A stretch of DNA of 64,000 bases from Dyadobacter psychrotolerans. GTDB taxonomy: Bacteria > Bacteroidota > Bacteroidia > Cytophagales > Spirosomataceae. Location of the stretch: assembly GCF_004349265.1 (NCBI RefSeq), contig NZ_SMFL01000009.1, positions 1 through 64,000 on the forward strand, read 5' to 3'. Under the pieces are notes generated by a model. That model saw only the letters and a program-made list of their open reading frames with translations. It searched no databases and was not told where the DNA came from. Position numbers and translations under genes: made by a program. Positions 26,407 through 34,313 of this stretch are shown in pieces. Positions within the stretch are counted from its first letter, which is position 1; each line of letters opens with the position of its first letter.

Positions 26407-26624
26407 CACTTAACTATTTCTAATTTAATGACCATGCCAAGAACATTACAAATGCGCATGAGGGTTTCAAGTTCAGGATTGGCCAGGCCTTTTTCTATGT
26501 TTCGCAGGGTTCTTGGCGAAATTCCGGCAATATCCGCCAAGTCTGCCTGGATGATATGCCTGGATTTACGTCTTTTTTGAATAATCCTTCCAATATTCTC
26601 TTTTTGCTGCATTTCTATATCCAT
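26406..26624 (-). CDS. HipB-like XRE-family helix-turn-helix regulator
   Basis: A 72-residue Cro/CI-type DNA-binding protein. Residues about 11-65 form the five-helix HTH, with the recognition part ADLADIAGISPRTLRNIEKG. It is the first gene of the three-gene toxin-antitoxin operon and presumably represses it by binding upstream dyads, as HipB does. A candidate operator lies 30 bases upstream. A DNA-binding role is secure from the motif; autoregulation is inferred. Confidence 0.85.
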   Translation of the reverse strand: MDIEMQQKENIGRIIQKRRKSRHIIQADLADIAGISPRTLRNIEKGLANPELETLMRICNVLGMVIKLEIVK

Positions 26625-26654
26625 AAATAAATGGGAATTAAACTGCCGTTTTAG

Positions 26655-26670
26655 GTAAAATACACTTTAC
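26655..26670. promoter_or_regulatory. Candidate operator of the Hip-like operon
   Basis: GTAAA-ATACAC-TTTAC is a perfect 5+5 dyad with 6-base spacer, 31-46 bases upstream of the regulator's ATG, in the position of an autoregulatory HipB site. Only one clear copy is seen. Confidence 0.45.
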
Positions 26671-26969
26671 ATTAATAGCTATACATCAAAATCGGCAATA
26701 AAATTCCGAAACTGTTAGTAACTTCTTACAACTCATGAAATTTCTATAAAAAAGGTATTATAAATCCCTTTTAATTTTAGCTCCTTCGGGGATAGGGTTT
26801 CACAGCTTAGTGGAAGAACTCATCTCCGCTGATCTATGAGCTGTAATTAAAACCGCCGCAAGCTTTTATACAGGACGATGCATAAGATGTCTTAGAAGGT
26901 TAAAGTACTGATTTGTAAATTAAAAAATTTACATTTTTTAATTTTAGTAACAATAGTGCAACATTAATT
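26671..26969. other. AT-rich intergenic region of the island
   Basis: No gene is visible. It contains an AT-rich dyad TGTAAATT (26914-26921) / AATTTACA (26926-26933). The part at 26775-26850 can pair in several ways (CACAGCTTA... with ...GAGCTGT) but matches no RNA family I know. Confidence 0.35.
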
Positions 26970-27007
26970 CAACTTATTAATTAGTTTATTAACTAATTAA
27001 TAAGTTG
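26970..27007. promoter_or_regulatory. Perfect 17-bp palindrome overlapping a promoter-like element
   Basis: CAACTTATTAATTAGTT and its exact complement flank a 4-base centre (TATT). It ends one base before TACATTTG (27008-27015), a match to the Bacteroidetes -7 consensus TAnnTTTG. The placement is that of an operator for a dimeric repressor controlling the permease gene that starts at 27072. Confidence 0.55.
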
Positions 27008-27071
27008 TACATTTGAGTTTTTGTGATTTAGATAGAGCACAAGCTTATTGTCTGATTAAATTCACGTTGCT

Positions 27072-27237
27072 ATGATACAAAATTACATTAAGGTTGCCTG
27101 GCGTAATGTATTGAAGAACAAGGCAATTTCGTTCATTATGATTTTTGGGTTGGCTGCTAGTATAGGTGCTTTTCTCTTGATTACTCAATATGTATTCTCT
27201 GAGTTTAGCTATGATGAATTCCATACCAGCGCAGATA
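27072..27237 (+). pseudogene. FtsX/MacB-type ABC permease, N-terminal stump
   Basis: From ATG 27072 about 55 residues (MIQNYIKVAWRNVLKNKAIS, then a membrane helix and FSYDEFHTSADN) match the start of the roughly 800-residue FtsX-like permeases common in Bacteroidetes. Family sequence stops near 27237, where the strand becomes the antisense of the xthA 3' end. The remaining frame to 27329 is fusion noise. The gene is a truncated remnant that keeps its promoter and operator-like palindrome. Confidence 0.75.
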
Positions 27238-28000
27238 ACTCCACCCAAACCGGTGCATGGTCGCTTGATTTTTCCCAGCCGCGGACGTCGCGGTCTACGC
27301 CGGCTGCTTTCAGGCGAGGAGCGATTTGAGGGCTGAGCAGGAAATGGTCGATACGTAAACCGGCGTTTCGGCCGTAGGCATTGCGGAAGTAATCCCAAAA
27401 GGTATAAATTACTTCATCAGGATAGAGTTTCCTCAGCGCATCAGTCCAGCCCTGATCGACCAGTGTTTTATAGGCTTCCCTTGTCTCGGGGCGGAATAGC
27501 GCATCATCTAGCCAGCGTTCGGGTTTGTAAACATCCAGTTCCGTGGGCATCACGTTATAATCGCCGGCCAGCACCACCGGCACTTCCTCGGAAAGCAGAT
27601 AAGCTGCGTGTGTTTTAAACCGTTCAAACCAGCTGAGCTTGTAATCAAACTTCGGTCCCGGCGCAGGATTACCGTTTGGCAGATAAAGACAGCCAACCAA
27701 AATCCCGTCAATTATTGCTTCAATATACCGGCTATGCGTATCTTCCTCATCGCCGGGAAGTGTACGGCGTACTTCCTGTATATTGTCCAGCCGGGAAAGA
27801 ATCGCTACGCCGTTCCAGCTTTTCTGTCCGTTCCAGATCGCGTGATAACCGGCTTCCAAAATCGCCTTTTCAGGAAATTTTTCCTGTGGCGCTTTCAATT
27901 CCTGTAAACAAACGATATCCGGAGCTGTTTGCTCAAGCCAGCGAAGTAACACCGGCAGGCGTCCGTTCACTCCGTTTACATTGTATGTTGCGATTCTCAT
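27209..28000 (-). CDS. xthA: Exodeoxyribonuclease III
   Basis: A 263-residue metal-dependent nuclease for abasic-site cleavage and 3'-end repair. Family blocks are TYNVNGVNGR (residues 4-13), LQELKAPQEKFP (catalytic Glu, about 35), LAGDYNVMP (Asp/Asn pair, about 146-154), LRIDHFLLS and the terminal SDHAPVW with the catalytic His. The last roughly eight residues (SALVWNSS) come from sequence past the recombination junction with the permease stump, so the natural C-terminus has been replaced, probably without harm. ATG start at 28000. Confidence 0.92.
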   Translation of the reverse strand: MRIATYNVNGVNGRLPVLLRWLEQTAPDIVCLQELKAPQEKFPEKAILEAGYHAIWNGQKSWNGVAILSRLDNIQEVRRTLPGDEEDTHSRYIEAIIDGILVGCLYLPNGNPAPGPKFDYKLSWFERFKTHAAYLLSEEVPVVLAGDYNVMPTELDVYKPERWLDDALFRPETREAYKTLVDQGWTDALRKLYPDEVIYTFWDYFRNAYGRNAGLRIDHFLLSPQIAPRLKAAGVDRDVRGWEKSSDHAPVWVELSALVWNSS

Positions 28001-28434
28001 GGTTGAAATTGGCTATGGTTTTATCAATGATTTATTTAAAAGAATCATACTCAAAGTTCTAAGGCTCCAAGGCTATTCAAAAACTTTCATCTGATCATAA
28101 AAAAAGGAGTTTTTTCATTTCGATAACCTCTTTACATATATGGCTAACCGTAATTAAAATCTACGCTGATCCAGATATATTTCTACGTATACCAGTTAGC
28201 TTTCGTAAGCGTCTTACGCATACCTTTGCGGCCAACCTTTTAATTAATCTTTCTTATACTCAATTACCAGTCAAACACAATTTACATCAAACTGAGTGTG
28301 ATTTTACAGTCAGAGTAAGTTCCGTATCTATTAAAAACCTATGACGTCAACCTTATAAATCCACCAGGATCTATACTGGACCGCCATGCCTGATCCAACC
28401 ATTTTTAATTATTTCCAAAGTACAAAAACCGATT
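28001..28434. other. Intergenic region with a promoter-like element
   Basis: No gene. A TAnnTTTG match, TACCTTTG, is at 28221-28228, about 207 bases before the next ATG, and a small dyad CGTAAG-CGT-CTTACG is at 28204-28218 just before it. The long untranslated leader is otherwise featureless. Confidence 0.4.
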
Positions 28435-30066
28435 ATGAAACAAATTTTTATCAAAACTCGCGGCCGCGCAAAACGGCTGATCACCCCTTTTATGTTTTAC
28501 CATTTGCTCATGGCAATCCTGTTGATTCATTCAGCGTCCAGTCAGGCTCAGTCGCCCGGAGGTGTAACCGGAGCAATGGTTTGGCTCAAAGCAAATAGTA
28601 TCAGCAACTCAACCACCAACGGAAGCACCATCAACAGCTGGACGTCTCAGCCAGGCAGCAAGAACTTTACGGGTGCAGCCACATACTATGATGAAGTGAA
28701 CAAACTGGCGAATTTCAACCCGGTCGTTAATTTTAACGGCTCCACCGATCTTTTTATCAACAACACCGTTTTTGGAGCTGATGCTGTAAGTGCGAACTCT
28801 ACGTTTATAGCCGCTAAGATTCTGGGAAACAGCAGCTCACTGACCAGCGTTTTATGGGGCTCATCGGATAACAGTGCCGTGAGGCTAAACGTCCATTTCC
28901 CAAATGGCAATGTTGTCTATTATGATATGGGAAATGCCTTTGGCGGCAGAATAAGCCATGCCATGACTCCGGGAGATTATAACACCAATTCACTTTGGAC
29001 GTTCAGAACAGGCACAACGGCAATTCCGGCCTTTAACCATCAGATTTTTAAAAGCGGAACATCCGTTGTAACGACGAACAGTGGTATCCCATCTTACAGT
29101 TTGTTGGGAAAAGATTTGAGAATAGGCAGCAGTATCGGCAATACCCAGCCATGGAACGGGGATATGTTTGAATTGATTGTTTATGAAGAAGATCTCACTA
29201 CCCTTCAGCGTCAGCAGGTTGAAACTTACCTTGCCATCAAATATGGCAAAACCCTTCCTTACGATTATGTTTCATCGGATGGTGTAACTATTCCGTACAC
29301 AGTAGCTGGTTACGGACATAACATAGCCGGTGTAGGACGCGACGATATTTCTCAGCTGCTTCAGAAACAAAGCCTGAGTTCGAACCCGGGTCCGCAGGTG
29401 ATGATGAGCTTAAATGGTTTACCTCAGGCCAGTAATGCACTCAACGCAGGTGCAGTAGGCTTTGACAGAAGGTATATTATCTGGGGAGACGACAACGCTA
29501 CCGGAACTACCGGGGTATCAGGTATTACAAACATTAACAACCGCTTCAGCAAATGGTGGAAACTGGAAAATGCAGGCTCGATCTCACAAGCGGTAACCTT
29601 GTTGTATCCGGTGAGTGAACTGGCTGCATATTCAACACCTTATGTGCTGAGAAGCAGCACGGCAACAACGGCTTCGGCTTCAATTATTGCTCTTAACACC
29701 ACAATTGTAACTGTAAACGGTGTTGATTATTATTCCGTACCCATTCAGTGGGCTACCGGCACTACCTACTTCACCTTTGCCGGCTGTGTACCACTTGCAA
29801 CTGCGGTAACTACTGTAACGCAGCCAACCTGTGCCGTCGTTTCAGGTACCGTCACAATTAGCAACCCGGTGGCTGGTCAAACCTACAGCTTTGACAACGG
29901 TGCTACTTACCAGGCGAGTAATGTGAAGAGCGGGTTAGCTCCAGGTGTTTATCAGGTAATTATCAAAGATGCCTGCACAACATCGGCTGCCACTTCGGTA
30001 ACAGTGAATGTCGTACCGGCTACATGCTGCGAACCAGCAGCAGGTAGCATTACACTAAATCCTTAA
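28435..30066 (+). CDS. Secreted LamG/SprB-repeat protein lacking a sorting domain
   Basis: A 543-residue exported protein with a long basic signal peptide (to about residue 40, ending in SSQAQS). Residues about 45-250 look like a concanavalin/LamG-type beta-sandwich (GAMVWLKANS, then WNGDMFELIVYEEDL). About 250-440 form the module that follows it in Bacteroidetes surface proteins. About 455-530 form an SprB-like repeat (TQPTCAVVSGTV ... SGLAPGVYQVIIKDA). It then stops after CEPAAGSITLNP without the C-terminal sorting domain that such proteins normally have. The next gene, 30 bases on, has one. Function unknown; adhesion or gliding-surface role inferred. Confidence 0.7.
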   Translation: MKQIFIKTRGRAKRLITPFMFYHLLMAILLIHSASSQAQSPGGVTGAMVWLKANSISNSTTNGSTINSWTSQPGSKNFTGAATYYDEVNKLANFNPVVNFNGSTDLFINNTVFGADAVSANSTFIAAKILGNSSSLTSVLWGSSDNSAVRLNVHFPNGNVVYYDMGNAFGGRISHAMTPGDYNTNSLWTFRTGTTAIPAFNHQIFKSGTSVVTTNSGIPSYSLLGKDLRIGSSIGNTQPWNGDMFELIVYEEDLTTLQRQQVETYLAIKYGKTLPYDYVSSDGVTIPYTVAGYGHNIAGVGRDDISQLLQKQSLSSNPGPQVMMSLNGLPQASNALNAGAVGFDRRYIIWGDDNATGTTGVSGITNINNRFSKWWKLENAGSISQAVTLLYPVSELAAYSTPYVLRSSTATTASASIIALNTTIVTVNGVDYYSVPIQWATGTTYFTFAGCVPLATAVTTVTQPTCAVVSGTVTISNPVAGQTYSFDNGATYQASNVKSGLAPGVYQVIIKDACTTSAATSVTVNVVPATCCEPAAGSITLNP

Positions 30067-30096
30067 CCGATCTCGAATCACTTAATATCATCGAAT

Positions 30097-31299
30097 ATGA
30101 TACACTCTAAAATATGGGTGCTTTGGAATCGGTTAGCACTTTTGGCGGTCATCATGAGCTTTGCGCTCAACGGTTTCGCACAGTGCCTGAGCCCTGGGAC
30201 ACCAATCGGTTTTTCTATAACAGGAAATAATCTTACAGCCGGATATACAACAAAAAATATTCTTACCAAAAATGACGGAACGATCATCGCTGCGGTTGTT
30301 AGCGGATTCTCTGCTCCGACTGTCGACGGTTCGTATAAAATTTATACCGTCAATTACAGTGATGCTTTCCCACCAGCATTTACGCGCGGTACAAACATAA
30401 GTACAGCAAATGGCACCTGTGTTTCAATAGGAGCCGTGCCAGTGGGGTTTTGCGTATCAGGAGGCTGTATATCCACCGGAAGCCTCATATCGTTTACAGC
30501 GATCGGGCAAAATACATCTGCAGGATACCAAACACGCTATGTGTTAACGAGTGAGGCAGATGCAATCATATCGAGCGGCACGTCCACTTCGATCACCAGT
30601 CCGTCCCAGCCCGGTACGTACAAAATTTATGTTGTGAATTACAACACTGCATACGGAAACGCCTCTCCGACACTTACCGCCGGAACAAACATTTCGGCCA
30701 TTGGAGGCGGTTGCGCCGACACCAGTGAACCGGTCGAGTTGTGCGTAAATTCTGCGCTGCCTGTGAAACTGGTATCTTTTTCGGTTGCTGAAGAAGGTAA
30801 AACTGCAAACCTGAATTGGGCAACTGCAGAAGAAACCAACGCAGATTATTTTGATATTGAACGCAGTGCGGATACCAAAGACTGGCTTACAATAGGTGAA
30901 AAAGCTGCCACCGGAGAAAGCAAAACCCAGCTGCAGTATTCGTTTACAGATGCTTCGCCACTTGACGGCATAAATTACTACCGTTTAAAGATGGTTGACA
31001 AGGACACAAAGTTTGCTTACAGCAACATAAAAAGTGCCCGTTTCGAATCGTATTTAGCTTTATATCCAAACCCGGTATCGGACGTCCTTTTTCTAAAAGA
31101 AACCGATCTGAAAAATGTGAGAGAAGTAACTATTTCCAATGCAGGCGGTATTACGGTTTATCAATCCATACTCGGGAAAAGCAACCCCATTTCCTCCGCG
31201 GGCATCAGGGTAGGTTATCTTCAAAATGGAATTTATATCGTCAAGATAACCAAAACCGACGGTTCGCTTAGCACACACAAGGTTGTAATCAGTAAATAA
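30097..31299 (+). CDS. Secreted protein with T9SS type A sorting domain
   Basis: A 400-residue exported protein. Residues 1-29 form the signal peptide (ending NGFAQ). Two related beta-rich repeats of about 90 residues follow (GFSITGNNLTAGYTTKNILT and its counterpart SFTAIGQNTSAGYQTRYVLT), then the LPVKLVSFSVAEEGKTANLNW module (about 223-310) and a type A sorting domain (ALYPNPVSDVLFLKE ... KVVISK). ATG 30097 is 30 bases after the SprB-repeat gene, so they are probably one operon encoding partner surface proteins. Confidence 0.78.
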   Translation: MIHSKIWVLWNRLALLAVIMSFALNGFAQCLSPGTPIGFSITGNNLTAGYTTKNILTKNDGTIIAAVVSGFSAPTVDGSYKIYTVNYSDAFPPAFTRGTNISTANGTCVSIGAVPVGFCVSGGCISTGSLISFTAIGQNTSAGYQTRYVLTSEADAIISSGTSTSITSPSQPGTYKIYVVNYNTAYGNASPTLTAGTNISAIGGGCADTSEPVELCVNSALPVKLVSFSVAEEGKTANLNWATAEETNADYFDIERSADTKDWLTIGEKAATGESKTQLQYSFTDASPLDGINYYRLKMVDKDTKFAYSNIKSARFESYLALYPNPVSDVLFLKETDLKNVREVTISNAGGITVYQSILGKSNPISSAGIRVGYLQNGIYIVKITKTDGSLSTHKVVISK

Positions 31300-31474
31300 A
31301 CCTCAATGTTATGAAAAAGTAACGCTTCTCTTATTAATCCTGCAAGTCCATGATTTGCAGGATTTTCTTTTTCCAAATTTAAAAAATTAACTTTTCTGAC
31401 GAATAAGTATTCAGTAGTTACAACAAAATCCCGCTTTTTACAATCAGCACCTTTCAACATTGTTACCCCTTTTC

Positions 31475-32440
31475 ATGAAAAGATTTTCCCTTTGGCTGTT
31501 CTGTGTTTTGATGCTGATAAGCTATCTGCACGTACTGGCTCAAAAACCTGTAATGGTAATACTGGACACGGACATGGACTCGGACGTAGATGATGTCGGC
31601 GCTCTGGCCATGCTGCACGCTTACGAACGCGAGGGGAAAGCACGTATTTTAGGAATAATTGTTACCAGTGATGATTTGTATAGCGCGGCATGTACAGATG
31701 CGATCAATACGTATTTCGGAAGAAAGGACATTCCGATCGGCGTCAGTCAAAACGATTCGCTAAAAAGCTTTTCAAAATATACTCAAAAGATAGCTTCCGA
31801 ATTTCCACATACCATAACTTCCAATGCCGTTGCCGAAAACGGTACTGCAGTTTACCGCCGATTACTCGCCGGCCAGCCCGATCACAGCGTTGTAATCGTC
31901 ACCATAGGACATCTTACCAGTTTGAATAAATTACTTAGCTCGCCTCCTGATGCAATCAGTAAACTTAGCGGCAAAGCATTGGTTGCCCTCAAAGTAAAGG
32001 CCTGGTCATGTATGGGCGGACAGTTTCCGTCAGGTAAAGAGGCAAATTTTTACAGGCCCGATCCGGCTTCGACAGTCGCCTGCCTGGCAGCCTGGAAACT
32101 TCCGGTTACTTTTGCCGGATGGGAAGTTGGGAATCAAATTGTTACAGGAGGTGCCTCTCTCAAAACAAACACAAATCCATCCAGCCCCGTTTACCGTGCC
32201 TATGAACTTTACAATCAGTTTAAAGGACGCGCAAGCTGGGACCAAATCTCAGTTTTAGAGGCAATTGAAGGACCGGAAACCTACTTTTCCGTTGTTAAAA
32301 ACGGAAACTGTGTTGTTTCTCCGGACGGAAGTAATCTATGGAACGAAAATGTGCGTAGTTATAACCATGGGTATTTGACTATCAAATCGCCGGTTCAGGA
32401 AATCAGCCAGAGAATTGATCACCTTATGCAAAGCCGTTAG
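31475..32440 (+). CDS. Secreted nucleoside hydrolase-like protein
   Basis: A 321-residue exported protein. Signal peptide residues 1-22 (MKRFSLWLFCVLMLISYLHV), from ATG 31475 in preference to TTG 31460. The mature start VILDTDMDSDVDDVGAL carries the DTDxDxDDxxAL calcium-binding cluster of the inosine-uridine-preferring nucleoside hydrolase fold. VIVTIGHLTSLNKLL is the TxGPLTNLA-like block with Gly-His instead of Gly-Pro. The C-terminal catalytic His region is atypical, so cleavage of N-glycosidic bonds is likely but the substrate (nucleoside or another riboside) is not fixed. Confidence 0.78.
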   Translation: MKRFSLWLFCVLMLISYLHVLAQKPVMVILDTDMDSDVDDVGALAMLHAYEREGKARILGIIVTSDDLYSAACTDAINTYFGRKDIPIGVSQNDSLKSFSKYTQKIASEFPHTITSNAVAENGTAVYRRLLAGQPDHSVVIVTIGHLTSLNKLLSSPPDAISKLSGKALVALKVKAWSCMGGQFPSGKEANFYRPDPASTVACLAAWKLPVTFAGWEVGNQIVTGGASLKTNTNPSSPVYRAYELYNQFKGRASWDQISVLEAIEGPETYFSVVKNGNCVVSPDGSNLWNENVRSYNHGYLTIKSPVQEISQRIDHLMQSR

Positions 32441-32554
32441 TGTAGAAAATTATAAATGTTTTGCATTAGAATTATTACTAATTACACTTAGCTTTCTTTA
32501 TATTTGGATAAAGCGTTAAATTCTAAGCCACACAAACTCGTTAAAAATCAGGCC

Positions 32555-33187
32555 GTGGGGAAAAACATCTTAATAGCAGAAGACCATCCACTGGTTCAAA
32601 TGGGTATACATCATATACTTTTGAGTCACTTACCTGACGCGGTAATTTCAATGGTAGATGATTTCGACAAGACACTTCAGATGCTCGAAAAGCAACAGTT
32701 TGACCTGTTGATTATGGACATAAACCTGCCCGGCGGAGATAAGGTAGGCATGATCAATTCAATCCGCATGAAACAGGCAAACATTCCTATTCTCGTCTGT
32801 TCAGGCTATGATGAGCAGCTTTACGCACTTCCGTTTCTTAAAGCAGGCGCCAATGGTTACATATCAAAATCTGCGCCGAATGGCGACTTTAAAACTGCGA
32901 TAGACAGCGTGATGAATAACAGGATTTATGCCAGCCCTTCGGTGTTACAAAATGCTTTTGGAATTTTATTTAATTCAAAAAATAGCCCTGACTCGATTTC
33001 TAGCAAGCTTTCCGACAAGGAAGTGGAGATTGCAGGATTGCTCGTCAAAGGACAGTCGACCAAAGCAATCAGCGAACATTTACACCTTTCTCCTTCGTCA
33101 ATCAGCATTTACAAAGCAAAGATTTTTGAAAAACTGGGCGTAAGTAATATAGTGGAACTGACCACGTATTTCGAACTTAACCGCTAA
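32555..33187 (+). CDS. NarL/LuxR-family response regulator
   Basis: A two-domain regulator of 210 residues from GTG 32555; a TTG at 32504 would add 17 residues that are not part of the fold. The receiver (residues 1-120) has acidic Glu9-Asp10, phosphoacceptor Asp55 in IMDINLPGG and Lys in YISKSA. The C-terminal LuxR helix-turn-helix (about 140-205) reads LSDKEVEIAGLLVKGQSTKAISEHLHLS. No histidine kinase is adjacent, so it is an orphan. It faces a second, degenerate regulator on the opposite strand. Confidence 0.85.
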   Translation: MGKNILIAEDHPLVQMGIHHILLSHLPDAVISMVDDFDKTLQMLEKQQFDLLIMDINLPGGDKVGMINSIRMKQANIPILVCSGYDEQLYALPFLKAGANGYISKSAPNGDFKTAIDSVMNNRIYASPSVLQNAFGILFNSKNSPDSISSKLSDKEVEIAGLLVKGQSTKAISEHLHLSPSSISIYKAKIFEKLGVSNIVELTTYFELNR

Positions 33188-33215
33188 ATAATATAATGTG
33201 TCATAACGAATCAAC

Positions 33216-33236
33216 CCTCCGGACAGAGCCCGGAGG
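33216..33236. terminator. GC-rich hairpin between convergent regulator genes
   Basis: CCTCCGG (33216-33222) / CCGGAGG (33230-33236) with a 7-base loop, shared by the two convergent transcripts; no strong T-run. Confidence 0.5.
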
Positions 33237-33276
33237 CTGAAAGCATTTAACTCAACGTTGTCAGAATTTTATTATG

Positions 33277-33906
33277 CTAGGACCAGGTTTGCATCATGGC
33301 ATTTTTTAGATGCACAACGTCTTTTACCCCAAGCTTTTTGAATATATTTGATTTACAATAACTTACAGTAGATTCTGCCCGTCCGATTTTTCGGGCGATT
33401 TCGCTGGTCTTAAGACCTTTCGCAAGATAGTCTGCAATTGTATATTCAGCGTCGGTAAGAGAACCATACATGTTTTCTTCCGTTGCCAGATCCAGACATT
33501 CGTCAACCAGGGTTTCCATGATTTCCCGGCAGATATATCGCCTTCCTGCCAGAACGCTGTTGATGCATGTTAGAAATTCTTCGAGGGGATTTCTCTTAAG
33601 CATGTATCCTTTTACCCCCGAAGCCAGACCGGCAATCGCCGCATGATACTGCAGATCACCCGAATAGATCATCATTTCCGCATTTGGTCTTCTCCTTCTG
33701 ACTGTCTTTATTAAATTCAGATCAATACCGGAACCGTTTTCCGCCTGGCCCAGAATGATCAGCGAAGGATTTTCATCTTTGTGGAAGTCGTGAAAGGCGG
33801 AAAGATTATCACATTGAATAATTTTAAGATTTTTAAAAGATGCTTCAAGAAATAATGCCATGCCCTTTCGCAGGACAGGATGCTGGTCAATGAGAACAAT
33901 TGTCAT
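33277..33906 (-). CDS. LuxR-family regulator with degenerate receiver domain
   Basis: A 209-residue protein with the shape of a NarL-type response regulator. The receiver (1-120) keeps Asp7 and the Lys of GYMLKRN but has Gln8 for the second acid. In the beta-3 position where the phosphoacceptor Asp belongs it has Gly53 (LIILGQAENGSG). It cannot be phosphorylated in the usual way. The LuxR HTH (about 145-205) is intact: LTDAEYTIADYLAKGLKTSEIARKIGRA. It probably works constitutively, through ligand or protein binding, or by pairing with another regulator such as its convergent neighbour. ATG start at 33906. Confidence 0.82.
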   Translation of the reverse strand: MTIVLIDQHPVLRKGMALFLEASFKNLKIIQCDNLSAFHDFHKDENPSLIILGQAENGSGIDLNLIKTVRRRRPNAEMMIYSGDLQYHAAIAGLASGVKGYMLKRNPLEEFLTCINSVLAGRRYICREIMETLVDECLDLATEENMYGSLTDAEYTIADYLAKGLKTSEIARKIGRAESTVSYCKSNIFKKLGVKDVVHLKNAMMQTWS

Positions 33907-34313
33907 TCAGGTGATAATAAATCTACTTTTGAAAGTGTGTTCAGATAAATCTACTGCCTTCTAATGAAGTGTTTTTAGAAAGATACTTCTATTAACTACC
34001 CTGGCAGGGAGGCAATTACAATACAAAAGTAGACCAAGGATCTTTTTTTGGGCAACAATAAATTTTAATGTCTTTAAAAAAATTTAAAATTCACACTTGA
34101 AAAATTAAACATATCATAGAATTATCTCTACAAATTCGAAGAATTGCACTATTGGTACTTTCTCAGATAGTTACGCATCGTCTATACGCAGCTCTCGTAT
34201 CCCGGCTTATAAAAGAGTAAAAGTTTGAGATTCCAATCTCTTTAGATAAGTATGCAAAAGCATCCGGATATCGCGCGTCTCTTCTCAATCAAGACTTTAA
34301 GGCAAATATTTCT
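33907..34313. other. AT-rich intergenic region
   Basis: Contains the divergent upstream regions of the degenerate regulator and the cytochrome/propeller gene. A small hairpin GAGATT-CC-AATCTC lies at 34227-34240. No gene is seen. Confidence 0.4.

Noticed and set aside
26775-26850. Riboswitch-like fold in the island gap
   Set aside because: Only loose pairing; no conserved riboswitch core recognised and the next gene is a stump.
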